DNA of 64,000 nucleotides from Hyaloraphidium curvatum. Lineage: Eukaryota; Monoblepharomycota; Hyaloraphidiomycetes; Hyaloraphidiales; Hyaloraphidiaceae. The notes beneath the pieces were generated by a model. The model saw only the letters and a list, made by a program, of their open reading frames with translations, did no database searches and had not been told where the DNA came from. Both the position numbers and the translations under genes were made by a program. Below, piece after piece: positions 32,213 through 43,001 of this stretch (position 1 is the stretch's first letter; each line of letters starts with the position of its first letter). The stretch is from positions 186,001-250,000 of the forward strand of contig JAIVFI010000015.1 in assembly GCA_025558095.1 (NCBI GenBank), given 5' to 3'.

Positions 32213-33189
32213 ATGGCACGCACCGCCCTCTTCGTCCTCCTCCTCGCGCTCGTCGCCACCATGGCCTCCGCCGCGCCGCTCCACCGCCGCCAGGTCGACG
32301 GCCAGGGCCCGCCCGGCAACGGCACTCGCCCCGACTTTGGCGGCAACCGCCCCGACGGCGGCAACGGCACGCGCCCCGACGGCCCTTGCGGCTCGCCCTT
32401 CACCGCCCCCGTGCCCCGGTTCCTCTCCACCGTCTCCGCCGGCTGCGTGTCCGCCGCCAACTCCACCTCGGCCGTCGACGCCGCATGCAAGCCCGCCGAC
32501 AACAACACCACCGACCCGGCGCAGGCGAGGGACGCCTCCTGCTCCGACGCCTGCTCGAGCGCCGTGGACGCGTATTGGACCGCCGTCGAGGCCGCTTGCG
32601 GCACCGAGGTGCGTCCCTTTGCATCCATGTCTTAGCATCCACCTGATTGGCTTCCCTTGCAGGTCCTCGTCACCGTGACCCCCCGCAACGACACCCAGCC
32701 CGCCTTCAACCTCACCGCCTCGGAGCTCGCCGACGAAGCCCACCTCGAGCTCACCCTCGGATGCACCAAGGACCTCTCCGGCGCTTACTGCCCGCAAGGC
32801 CGCGGTGGCCCCGGCGGGCGCGGCGGCCGCGGCCCGCGCATGTTCCGCAGGCAGCGCGGCGGGCCCGGCGGGCGCGGACCTGGAGGCGACGGGCAGGCTC
32901 CCCCGGCTTTCAATGCGACCGTGTGCGCCGAGGTACGCCCTTTCTCGTCTTCTTTCTGCGATCGGCACGCTGATCGGCCCATTTCGCGCAGTGCTCCGCC
33001 GCCGCCCTAATTGCGATCGCGCCCCTCGAGGCCGCCAACCCCTCGCAGACCTTCTTCGGCCGCGCCTTCGGCGGCGCCTCGAGTTGGGCCGAGGTCAAGA
33101 CCGAGATCTCGGGGCGGTGCGCCGAGATCGCGGACAAAATTGCCAGCGCGACGGCGAGGCCGGCGCCGGAGGCAACCCAGGCGGCTTAG
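32213..33189 (+). CDS. Secreted Cys-rich, RGG-rich protein (paralogue 2 of 3)
   Basis: Function unknown. Exons 32213-32608, 32663-32932, 32992-33189; introns 54 and 59 nt, both phase 0; 287 aa. Signal peptide (LFVLLLALVATMASAAPL), Gly/Asn-rich linker with NGTRPD repeats, Cys-rich helical part (SCSDACSSAVDAYW), sequon-rich strand region (VTVTPRNDTQPAFNLT), RGGPGGRG repeats, then FFGRAFGGASSWAEV and EISGRC. Nearly identical in plan and sequence to the gene at 22404-23413, including part of intron 1 (CTTAGCATC followed by CACCTGA / TACCTGA), so the duplication looks recent. The duplicated genes lie in opposite orientation about 9 kb apart. Confidence 0.86.
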
Positions 33190-33551
33190 AGGCGAATCTA
33201 CGAGCGCACAAAGCGCAATTCTTGTACAGAGCATTCCCGGCATTCCCATTACATTCGTGTGGCGTGTAATCCATCTGCTTGGTGCCTTTCGACGCGTCCT
33301 GGTGCTGAACTGGAGGATCCAACCGATACCAACTGGCAATCCGGCGACATGCATGTGAGAGAAGGGATACAGCTATGGATGCGGCATCTCGGCTGTTTCG
33401 ACGCCCAGGTGTAATGGGATGACGAGGTTTGAGTGGGTGAGCTAGGGGGTTGGCTAGGGACACCGCCGCTGTCCCAAGGAACACTCCGAGTCCTTCCGGA
33501 CCGCAATCTGAACGAGAGCGCAGCGGAGCACGTCCAGTCGTCCGGGACCAC
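33190..33551. other. Intergenic
   Basis: 362 bp between secreted paralogue 2 and the membrane-protein gene, same strand. Nothing recognised. Confidence 0.35.
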
Positions 33552-35028
33552 ATGGACAAGCCCGTGGCCGGCGCCGCGGCCGACGCGGCGGGTGCGCCGG
33601 GCCCGCCCGTCTCCCACCGCTTCGCGCTCAGCCCCGCGGAATGGCAGGTGCTCTGCCCGGCCCCGTCTTCGCAGTCGGCCACGGCCTCGCGCGTCTTTGC
33701 CAAGGCCGTCGGCGCCGGGCCGCCTGCGGACAGAGAGCGCGGCGCCGACGCGCTGGACCGCGCCGCCCTGCTGCGGTCCATCGACCAGCCCGGCCGCGCC
33801 GTCACGCAGCTGCAGCTCGCCTTTGCGCGGTGGGGGACGCCCAGGGCGATGGGCTTGCGCCTTGTGGCGGCCTGTTCCCTCTGGAACACGATGATCGGCC
33901 CGCTGTGGGCCTTCAACGGGGGCGCCTTCTCCTCGTCGCACATGGCGGCAGGCACCGCCGCAATTGCGGTCTACGCCGGCGGATGCGTCCTGGCGGGGCT
34001 CTTTCTCTGGATCCCAGGGGACGTCGGCATCTTTGCGGTGCCCGATCTCGACACGCACCCTCTGGCCCCGCTCGCCCGCTACCACCAGCTCCGCAGCAGG
34101 GACCCGTCGTCGCCGCTCCTTGTGCACGAGCCCGACGATCCCCTGTGCCCGTGTCCTGCGGGCTCCTGCGCCGGATCGCTGCCCGCGCGGGCCTCTTGGA
34201 TGCGGCTGTTCTCCCCGCTGCTGACCACGGGGCTCGAGTTGGTTTCGCACCTTGCATCCCATTGGACGGTGTTTGTCACCTTTGCCGCCGCGACGTGGGC
34301 CACATGGTGGTCGGCACTTCTGGCGGCGGCGTACATGCTCGCCATCACGCTGTATTCGGTCCCCAACGGCGTCCTCAGCGGGGCGCAGAAACCCGGTGCT
34401 GAACCTCCTCTACCGGCTCCGACACAGGGCAACCCGGCTCGCTCTGGCCGACATGCTGCGGCGCATGGCCGAGGCGGTCCGCTGCGATCGTCAGCTTATC
34501 CCCGCCGCCGACGAAACCTACGTCTCGCTGCGCATGCGGCTCGCGGACTCGTGGCACGTGCAGACCGAGTACCTCTCCCGCGGCAAGGGGATCATATTCC
34601 TCCTCGGCGCCTCCTTCATCGCCGTCGGCATCGCCGCCAACGCCGTCGCGGCCTCGTGCATCCCCGCCTGGCTCCCCATCATGGCCCTCTTCCTGGGGGT
34701 GATGTCCGCCGGCGACGTCCACTCCGTCGCCGCGCACAACGCGCAGCTGCGCGGGCTGGCGGATTTGCACGCCTCGGCGCGGGTCGAGTGCTTGCTGCTC
34801 GCATCGGGGCAGCCGCCGGCGGGGGCGCTCCGCGCGCTGCGGGACCATGCGGAGCTGCTGGCGCCGTTTTCCGCCGTGGAAGGGATGGCCAGGTTCCTGG
34901 GGTTCCCGGTCACGTACGCCTTTGCGAGGGGACTGGTGGTCACCGCCATCACGATCGCGTTCGGCCTCTGGACGCTGGTGCGCGGGGCGGGGGTCACGTT
35001 TGCTTGGTCGACGGTCTGCCCGGGATGA
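33552..35028 (+). CDS. Multi-pass membrane protein of unknown function
   Basis: Not recognised. Exons 33552-34330 and 34389-35028; 58-nt intron (GTACATG..GCGCAG) whose removal joins two otherwise frame-shifted halves; 472 aa. About 100 cytosolic-looking residues precede hydrophobic segments: GLRLVAACSLWNTMIGPLWA, AAIAVYAGGCVLAGLFLWI, FVTFAAATWATWWSALLA, IIFLLGASFIAVGIAANAV, WLPIMALFLGVMSAGDV, and VVTAITIAFGLWTLV at the end. A short Cys cluster (LCPCPAGSC) sits in the loop after the second segment. Six or so helices suggest a transporter or channel-like protein, but no family motif is seen. Confidence 0.65.
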
Positions 35029-35313
35029 ATCGAAGGCGGTTGTACCCGCGTTTCTGCGGCCGTGGTCGCGTTCTTTTCGTCCGTTCGGCCGATCACGGCA
35101 GTTCTGCACCCGAATAAAGGCCTTTCCACCCTCAATTTCTCTTCCCTCCATGCATTAAGGCTTTTCGGCGGGGGTCCAATCGGAGACGGTCGGGCGGGTG
35201 GGTTTGCTGAGGCAGAGATGCCGCTCCGTCCCTAGGAGTCAGCTGCCGTTGGCCCATCGAACTCGCACCATCCACCGACGACAGCACCGCGAAACATCGT
35301 ATCCGCACCAATC

Positions 35314-36314
35314 ATGCGCTCTCCCTCCCTCCTGGCGGCCGCCCTGTGCCTCCTCGCCGCCCTCGCCCCCCCGTCCGCCGCGCACCGCGGCAGCGGGAGC
35401 AGCCCCCCCCTCCGCGGCTCGCGGTACACCCTCGCCCCCTCGCGGCTACCCAGCGGCACCTCGGAGGCCTGCATCGCCGCGGCCAACGCCACGGCGGCCG
35501 CGGACGCCGCGTGCGCGCCGGCGGGGTCGTTCGCGAGCGCCGCGGCGAGGGCCAACGCAACGTGCTCGGATGCGTGCAAGGGCGCCGTTTCGGACTACTG
35601 GACCGGCGCGCAGGGGGCTTGCGGGGACCAGGTGTGGCGGGGTTGCGCTTGGCCGGGGCACTGTTGACCGAGGACGCTCCTTCCTGCAGGTCCTCTACAC
35701 CTACACAAGCAGGAACACCTCGATTCCGGCCCGGAACCTGACCGCTGCGGACCTCGCCCCCCTCGCCGAGCTGGACCTCGCCGCCTCGTGCGCCGTCGAT
35801 TCGGCGGGAAGGAGGTGCGGCCCGGGCAAGGGTTTCCACCTCGTCAGGCGGGACCGCGGGGGCGGCAGGGGCGGCGGGAGGGGCGGCGGGAGGGGCGAGG
35901 GCGGTTTTGGAGGGGGTTACAACGCGACCCGATGCGACGAGGTGCGTGTGGTGCCCGATTTCAGGGTTGGCCGGTTGACTGGGCCCTTGGCGATGCTATG
36001 TTTGGCCACCGGTCGGCCAAGCGGGCCTTGGCCGTGCCATCAAGCCCCCCCCCCCTTCGCGACATCTTGATTGACCTCGCTCGCCCATGCAGTGCACCGC
36101 AGCCACCCTCACCGCGATCGCTCCCGTCGAGGCCGAGTACCCGTCCCTGTCCTTCTTCGGCGGCCGCTTCGGCGGCGCGTCGAGCTGGACCGAGGTGAAG
36201 ACCGAGATTTCCGGCAGATGCGACAGCATCGAGGCAAAGATATCGAGCAGGTCATCCCGCGCGGGTGGGTCGCGGCCAACGCGCGTGGCCGGCGGGCGGG
36301 GTCGGCCCTGGTAG
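35314..36314 (+). CDS. Secreted Cys-rich, Gly/Arg-rich protein (paralogue 3 of 3, divergent)
   Basis: Function unknown. Exons 35314-35631, 35690-35941, 36093-36314; introns 58 and 151 nt (the longest in the window), same positions and phases as in paralogues 1 and 2; 263 aa. Signal peptide (LLAAALCLLAALAPPSAA); CIAAANATAAADAAC; TCSDACKGAVSDYW; GGGRGGGRGGGRGEG in place of the PGGRG repeats; YNATRCDEC; then FFGGRFGGASSWTEV and EISGRC. Cysteine spacing is conserved with the other two. The tail after EISGRC is unrelated and Arg-rich. Confidence 0.83.
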
Positions 36315-36919
36315 GCTTTCGGGGGGCGGGAGATTCGGTTCTGCCAAAACGACGGCCGCGTCGGGGGTTCCCATATTCGGAGCTCTGGAAGAAAGAAGCG
36401 CAGACCATATGGATCGCAACATGCGAGCTTATGCGATAGAGACTTCCCGATCCGCATAGCCCGGTGGCGAGAGTGAGGCGGAAAATTCCTGGCGGCCGAC
36501 CCCTACGGTGCCCTTGCGTCGCCGTTGCCGCCTCTAGGTCCACATCGATCGATCGATCTCCACGCAGAGCCGTGCAACACAACGAGCGTTCACCACTGGG
36601 ATCGTTGGCTCCCGGCCAAAGGACCGCAGCGGGCTTTTAGCGTTTGAGTTTGTGGTGAGTCGCGATTCGGCGCGATCAGGGCCCGACCGGTCCCCGCCCA
36701 CAGCACGCAATGCCCAAGCCACGCGCGGCCACCAAGGAGTGTGCGGTTAGCCCGAGCTTGTTCTGATCTGCCCCGTGTATGCTGTTGCCACGGGTTGCGT
36801 GCATGAATCGGCGCCAATAGGTGGCCGTCCGTCGGGCCTTCATCGCGGACCCTCCTACTCCGCTTCCGGGTTGGCGGCTTGGCGAGCGGCTGGTGCAGCT
36901 CGGCTGCCTGAAGCGCGCG
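36315..36919. other. Intergenic
   Basis: 605 bp upstream of the zinc-cluster gene. A short GATC tetranucleotide run lies near 36543-36558. No gene supported. Confidence 0.4.
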
Positions 36920-39500
36920 ATGCCGCGAGTGCGGGCCGCCGCGCGCGTCGTGCGCGACGACAGCGACTTCGAGATGGACGGGGACGACAGCGGGTCGGAC
37001 GGCGGCGACGCGAACGACACGCTGTGGAGCCCGCGGGGCGGCTCGCGCTCGTCGGCCTCCGCGGCGCCCCTGCCGCGCGGCTCGTCGTGGTGCGTCCGCG
37101 CGGGCCGCTGCCGACCGCCGCCGGGCCGCTTCTAATGGCTCCGCCCCCCTCCCGCGCGCGGCCGGCCCTGTTGACGCCGTTCTCGCGTCCTCCGGCAAAA
37201 CGGCGCCGGCCGGCTTGCGCCCCAAAGCGAGCCGTGCAGCCGGCTGAAGGCGAGCACGACGCCTCCCCGCGCGCAGATCGGGCCTGACCGCCATCCCGAG
37301 CAGATCAAGTGCGAGTTCGCCCCCGGCGCCGAGACCTGCCTGCGGTGCCAGCGCCTGAAAAAGCTCTGCGTGCCGCGGGACCCGACCACGTCGCGGCGGC
37401 AGCGGGAGCGCCTCGCCAAGCTTGAGAGGCGGCGGAGAACATCGTCGGACAGCGCCGGGACGGCCAACCCCGCCGTTGCCTCGCGCACGGGCTCCGCAGG
37501 CACCGCGTCCCTCTTCTCGGATGCCGACCGCTCGTCCACCTCGCTCAATTCACTCAGCACGGATGCCACCCTGTCGGGCGATCTTGCCCTCCTCTCGGCA
37601 ACGTCGGACCGACCTCCCTCGGGCCCGCTGGTCTCGCCAAGCGTATGGGACGCCCGCCCGGGTTCTGCGGACATCCTTGGGGACTTCCTCCGACCCCGTC
37701 GTGCCTCGCGGTTCGTCTTCCCTCCCCCGCCGCAGCAGATTGCTCTGTCGCCTCCTCCTCCGTCGGTTGAAGTCTCCGCCGGTGGGTGCCTTTTTCTCTT
37801 GCCCCGCTTGAGCATCCTTCACACCTTCCGCTCCTTGCCAGACGTGCTCATGCGGTGCACTTCCACCTATTGGAACCATCCCCACCGCCTCCTGCCTTTT
37901 GTGCACCGCGCCTCGTTCGAGCAGGCCTTCATCAGCTCCCACAGCCCCATCTACGGGTCGAAGCCGCTCGCCCTGCTGTACGCCGTCGCGGCGTGCGGCG
38001 CCTTTGCCCTGCCGGGTTCCACGGGCGCGGAGCGGGCGACGCTGGCCCGCGCCCTTGTGGAGAGGGCCAGGGAGCTGCTTGCCGTGCAGCAGACCAGGGA
38101 CGCCGAGGAAGCGCAGGCGTGCCTGCTGCTCGTGCTCGTGGCCGTCCCGCTCGGCAACGCGGCCGCGTCCTTCGACATCCTGAGGAGGGGGTTGGGGGCG
38201 GCCGACCGCCTGCACCGGTCGTCCGTCGCGGTTGCATCGCCGCGGTCTGCGGACGAGTGGATTGCACTGGAGACCGCGCTGAGGGCATGGATCGTCGCAG
38301 CAGCCGTGGACCTGTGGGTCTGATCTCCCGTTCGCCTTGCGGCCCGTTGCTGACCTCTCTGCACAGCACCTTTGCCGACCTCGCGGGGCGTGACCCGCTT
38401 TTCGACTACTTCCCGTCAGCGGTCGTGCGCCTGCCCGCGCACGAGGTGTTCTTCGACGACCCCTCGCCCGACCGGGCCTTTGCAACCCTGCACCTCGCAG
38501 GGGACCGGACACCCTCGTATGCGCCGGTCGGAGGCTTCCTCGCGCATCCCGACCTGCCCAGCGCAGAAGGGGCGCTGTGCGCTTTCCTCGGTCCTGCCTT
38601 CGCCGGCAGGGCTTCAGTGCTCTCCCTGCTGCAGGCCTCCAACATGCTCCAGCAGCATTGCTGCATCCGCCAGCCGGGTGGGCAACCCTGGCTCGCCGCC
38701 GCGGAGCCCGAAGGCCCGGCGGAACCGGCCGAGGTTGCAATGCAGGACCTCGTCGACGCCTTCTTCCGCTGCATGCCGGCGGAATTCGGCCCGGCCTTGG
38801 CATCCGGCGACGCCGGCCCCTTCCTTGCTCTCTCACCCGCCATGTTCTCGCATCCCACGCACGCACACGCCTTCCTGGACCTGTGCGCATCCCTCCGCGC
38901 CCTCTCCCTCCGCGCCGCCGCGTCGGACCCCGCGGCCTCGGGCCGGGAATTCGTCCGCTCCCCGTCGTTCCTGCGGGCGCTCGAGGACGGGATCCACGTC
39001 GCGCGCCTGCTCGAGGCCCGGCTGCGGGCGGACCCGGCGGGGGCGACGCTCCATTTCGCGCTCGCGCCGGCGTGGCTGCGGGCCGCGGCGGTCAACGCGG
39101 CAGGGGTGGGGGTGCTGCGCTCCGAGCCGGGGGGAGCGGATGCGGTGGACGGCAGCGCATTCGGGGGGGATCTGAGGGCGCTGGCGGGGGCGATCGAGCT
39201 CGTTGGGAAGAACTTCGGCCCCGTCGGTGCGTGCCCTATTGTGGCAGCCTTCGACGTGGCCCCATGCTGACCCTTCTTCCGGCAGTATCGAAGCAGGCGG
39301 CCAATTTCAGGAGCTGGATGCGCGGCCTGGGCGTCAGCATCGCGGACCCGGAGGACGCGGCCGCCGTGGACGACGCCGCCGCCGCCGATGCCCCGGGGGA
39401 TTGGGGCTCGCTTGCTGATCCCACCGACGCAGCGAGCCCTCCGTCGCTGGCGGAGCTGGTGCGGCGCGCGGACCAGGCGGCGAGGGCGTGGGTTTGCTAG
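36920..39500 (+). CDS. Zn2Cys6 transcription factor with fungal TF middle-homology region
   Basis: Fungal DNA-binding regulator. Exons 36920-37089, 37228-37249, 37304-37781, 37842-38313, 38367-39226, 39286-39500; 738 aa. The zinc cluster is complete only after splicing: C57EPC60, K64, IKC67, ETC76, LRC79, C86, with spacings C-x2-C-x6-C-x8-C-x2-C-x6-C. Its first half lies on a 22-nt microexon, and the intron after it (37250-37303) starts GCGAGC, a GC-AG intron. Residues ~85-105 form a basic linker and possible coiled coil (RQRERLAKLERRRR). The middle-homology domain starts with STYWNHPHRLLPFVHRASF. An acidic Asp/Ser/Gly stretch precedes the zinc cluster. Target genes unknown. ATG 36920 is the first in frame. 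Confidence 0.82.
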
Positions 39501-39804
39501 AATCTATAGAGTGTTTAATTCTCCGCGCTTGAAGGACGTTACTCCGAGTTGGCGAGCCATCCGTTCCTGAAAAGCTGATACATCCACCTTTGGATGATAC
39601 TCGTCATATGCAACGCGAGCATTTCCTTCCCGGCATCCTGCTTCGGGTTGTCGTTCGTCGGACAAATGCCGCCGGGCGGGTTCTTCCGCCGCGGAGTCCC
39701 CGACGCCACTCCTTCCCGCCGCACCGCGCTTCCGTGGAAAAGGAAACTCTCCGTGCGATCTCGGGAGAGCAAAGAACTCCAGCTCATCGGCACCCGAGAC
39801 GACG
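39501..39804. other. Intergenic
   Basis: 304 bp between the zinc-cluster gene and the UbiB-like gene, same strand. Nothing recognised beyond presumed terminator and promoter. Confidence 0.35.
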
Positions 39805-41658
39805 ATGCTGGGAATGGCGGCGGCAGTGCTCCCCCGCTCGGTTCCCCGGGTCCCCCATTCCCTCCTTCGCAGGGCGCCGAATCGCACCGCGCGCTTCTTC
39901 TCTTCCCCCGCGACGCAAGTGCCTCCTCGCTGGCGCCGTGCCCTGCGCCGCCCGTTCCGCTCCCTGTTCGCGGCCCTCGCAGGAGCGTCGGTCCTTGGCT
40001 ACGGATACGCCTCGCTGACGGACGACACCTTCCGCCCGCGCATGGCCAGGCTTCGCCTCGTCTTCGGGACCTTCCTGAGCGCCTTCGCGGACTACAAGTG
40101 GACCGCCTTCCGCCTGCGCTCTTCGACGGACGCCGTGAAGGAGGCGGCGACGCTGGCCCTGGACGAGAAATGGGCACCCCGCATGCTCGACACCATCCTC
40201 GCCGTCCGGGGAGCGTACGTCAAAATAGGGCAGGTCCTGCTTACCCGGCCCGACGTGCTCCAGAGTGCCACATACAGGCGGGTGCTGGAGCCCCTGCTGG
40301 ACTCGGTGCCGCCGATCCCCTTCGAGGAGATTGAGGCGATCGTGTGCCGCTCCCTCGGCCTGGGGTCCCTGAACGAGGCGTTTGCCGAGTTTGGCCGCGA
40401 GCCGCTGGGCACGGCCAGCATCGCGCAGGTTCATGCGGCCAGGCTGAAGTCGGGCGAGGACGTGGTGGTCAAAGTGCGGCTCCCGAGCGCTGCCGCCGAC
40501 TTTGACCTCGATCTGCGGTCCATGCGCGGCTTCACGAGGCTGACGGCACCCGAGATGATGCCGGCGATCAAGGAAATCCAGGGGATGGTCGCGCGCGAGC
40601 TGGATTTCCGCAACGAGGCGGCGTCGATGCGCACCATCGGCGACGCGGTGCGCGCCTCGGGGCGGTTCCCCGAGGTCGTCGTCCCGGTGCCCGTGGGGGA
40701 GCTGTGCACGGACGAGGTGGTGGTGATGACCCGGCTGCGCGGGGACAAGCTGTACGCGCGCGTGCTGGACCACTACGAGTCGTTCGCGCGCAACATGGGC
40801 ATGACGCTGGACGAGCTCAAGGCCAAGATGGCGGAGAAGTTCAGGAAGGGGGAGACGGGGAGCAGGAGCAAGATGGGGCTGCTGTTCTCGCAGCCGAGGG
40901 CCCTGGTCGCCGCGGCGCGGACGTACCTGCACGAGATGGTCGGCTGGTGGCTGCCCACCTTCCTCGCCAACATCTGGCGGAAGATCACCGGGATGGAGGC
41001 CCTCGCGTACCCGCCGCCGCCGCTGCCGACGAACCACCTCAAGTTGTTCGACACCGTCTGCCGCGTGCACGGGTTCCAGGTCCTCAATGTGGGGACCTTT
41101 AACGGCGATGCCCATGGTGAGCCACATTACTCGCAATTGCCCGTGAGTTCAGCAGCTCATGCTTTCCAAACAGCCGGCAATATCTTCCTTCTTGACGACG
41201 GCCGCATCGGCCTGCTCGATTTCGGGGCCTGCCGCACGCTCAACCCGACGGAGCGGCGCAACCTGGCATCCAATATTCTGCTCCTTTGCGAGCGCGAACA
41301 CGACGTGGCCAAGATCGCCGCCCGTACAAAAGCCCTCGGATTCGTTTCGGAAAAGAACCTGGACTATACGGCTTACATGTGGGCCCAGATCCTCTTTGGC
41401 CGCGACGACCCATCCGTCCTCGTGGGCCTAGACGGGGAGCGCTTCCCGGACATGGCGACCTTCCAGGACTACCTGATGAAGGTGGACAAAACGCAGCTTT
41501 TCCCGAAGCAATTCTTCCTCGCCGCCAGGCTGGCGCTGCTGATGCGCGGACTGGCGCTGCTGCTGGGGCTGCCGGGGCAGAGCGTGGCCGAGTACTGGAA
41601 GGAGGAGGCGGAGATCGCGCTGGAGGGCGACCTGAAGGAAGTAGGAGGGAGCCGATAG
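39805..41658 (+). CDS. Mitochondrial UbiB/ADCK (ABC1) family atypical kinase
   Basis: ABC1/ADCK proteins support coenzyme Q and mitochondrial lipid homeostasis. Exons 39805-41116 and 41174-41658; 57-nt intron without stop; 598 aa. The N-terminus is a strong mitochondrial presequence (many Arg, no acids, ending RTARFFSS). Family motifs: the KxGQ motif in AYVKIGQVLLTRPDVL; EPLGTASIAQVHAARL (variant of the Ala-rich loop); VVVKVRLP; ARELDFRNEA; then HAGNIFLLDDGR and LLDFGACR, completed by the splice. The last ~120 residues include a hydrophobic LAARLALLMRGLALLLGL. Closer to the ADCK1/ADCK5 (Mcp2/Cqd) side than to Coq8, judged by the divergent Ala-rich loop; that sub-assignment is tentative. Confidence 0.9.
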   Translation: MLGMAAAVLPRSVPRVPHSLLRRAPNRTARFFSSPATQVPPRWRRALRRPFRSLFAALAGASVLGYGYASLTDDTFRPRMARLRLVFGTFLSAFADYKWTAFRLRSSTDAVKEAATLALDEKWAPRMLDTILAVRGAYVKIGQVLLTRPDVLQSATYRRVLEPLLDSVPPIPFEEIEAIVCRSLGLGSLNEAFAEFGREPLGTASIAQVHAARLKSGEDVVVKVRLPSAAADFDLDLRSMRGFTRLTAPEMMPAIKEIQGMVARELDFRNEAASMRTIGDAVRASGRFPEVVVPVPVGELCTDEVVVMTRLRGDKLYARVLDHYESFARNMGMTLDELKAKMAEKFRKGETGSRSKMGLLFSQPRALVAAARTYLHEMVGWWLPTFLANIWRKITGMEALAYPPPPLPTNHLKLFDTVCRVHGFQVLNVGTFNGDAHGEPHYSQLPVSSAAHAFQTAGNIFLLDDGRIGLLDFGACRTLNPTERRNLASNILLLCEREHDVAKIAARTKALGFVSEKNLDYTAYMWAQILFGRDDPSVLVGLDGERFPDMATFQDYLMKVDKTQLFPKQFFLAARLALLMRGLALLLGLPGQSVAEYWKEEAEIALEGDLKEVGGSR

Positions 41659-43001
41659 GATCGGGCTGTGAGGGAACCTCCAGGAGGGGGAGCCGGTGCT
41701 CTACCCCGAGCCGCCGCTGATTTGGGACTAGAAGGGCTTCGTGAGAGCCATACCGTAACCCTCTGAAAAGGTTACCTGGCTTCAGATGCTCGATGGCCGG
41801 GTCGGCGCACCCTCGGCGCAGGCGTTCCTGGGCAACACGTTCAACTACCTGGGCTGGGCATTCTACCGGCTCGTCCGTATCCCCGCCTTTCGCGCTCCTC
41901 CGGCGCACGCTGACCACCGTTTCCGGGCAGAGCGATCCCGGGGCGCATCCCGACTCGCTGAGGCCCGCGCAGTGCGACAAGGGTGCGGGGCGGCACGTGA
42001 CGTGCGGGAGCGCGATGGCGAGTCCGGTTACCTACACGGGGTGCGGGCTGATCTGTGGGTGTCCTTGGCTTGCGCCGAAGAGGATGAGGGCCGACTTTGG
42101 TTTGGGCCCGCAGCGAACCACCCGTTCAAGCTGTGAAAGACGCGCTGGCGTGCGTGGCATCGTCGCGGTGGCACGATCGGCTGACGAGGAAGAGGAGGCG
42201 GTTGGGGCGAGCAGTTGAAGTTGCCGTGCTGGACGCGGCCGTGTGCATTGCGTATGCTGGGATCCCGACGCCGATGTAGTTGAGGCGTATGGTGTGCCAG
42301 CTGAAAAGCATATCCGCCCGCGAGTTGCGACCTGCGCGCGTCTTGTGAATCATGTGGCTCACAGAGCGGGAAGCCTCGAAACCCGAACGCCGAAACGACT
42401 TCAAGCCGACGGCTCTTCGAGGGCACGATCGAGGCCAGACCGCACCAGCTGCGGCGATGAGAGCCTCTTTGTTCGCTGCCGTTTTCCCGCCGGGAAGCTT
42501 AAAGCGGCTGCGGCGGCGTGCGGCGGCGCATCTGGACCTCTGTTTTTTGCGCACGGCCGGCTGGCTGACGCGCGGAAGGTTTCCGGCGGTATGTTCGCCT
42601 GCCGTCGCCGCGGCCGGGGAGGGCGGGGAGCGGGGAGCTTAGTGCGATCGAATTGCTGGTGAGGGGTGCGCGGAACGCCGCGGTCCCTCGAGGGGACGGT
42701 CCCGCCCGTTCCGTTCCAGACCCTTGTGTGGTGCTCGCGAGGCGTCGGCCATCGCCCAGCCCTGTGCCAAACGCACGGCCGCCGGGGCAGCGGGCCCGGT
42801 GCGGGCACCGGCATCGCCCGATTTATTTGGCCTGGAATTTTCTCCGTCGGAGAGCGGGGGTCCGGCCGGGCCATCCCACGGCGTCGAAACGACGCCGAAT
42901 CGGCGGGTGGCAGGGACTCCGTTTCCTCGCCAGCCATCGCCCCGCCCTGCCGACGGCGCGGCCACGGCAGACGGCGCGGCCACGGCGCGGAGGCGCGGGC
43001 A
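41659..43001. other. Gene-poor stretch
   Basis: 1343 bp with no confident gene. Small open frames on the plus strand at 41786-42136 and 41793-42218 overlap in different frames; the first begins with a protein-like segment (FLGNTFNYLGWAFYRLVRI) but loses coherence, so a decayed gene is possible. A short perfect inverted repeat GTAACC/GGTTAC with a 9-nt loop lies at 41755-41775. Confidence 0.4.

Noticed and set aside
30902-32635. 577-codon plus-strand frame over the kinase-like gene and into secreted paralogue 2
   Set aside because: Only its last part, from ATG 32213, is a real exon with a signal peptide; the rest is antisense to the kinase-like gene and has no homologous features.
34331-34388. 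Frameshift (pseudogene) in the membrane-protein gene
   Set aside because: A 58-nt GT..AG intron with typical length restores the frame exactly, so decay need not be invoked.
36543-36558. GATC tetranucleotide run as a functional element
   Set aside because: Too short to distinguish from chance.
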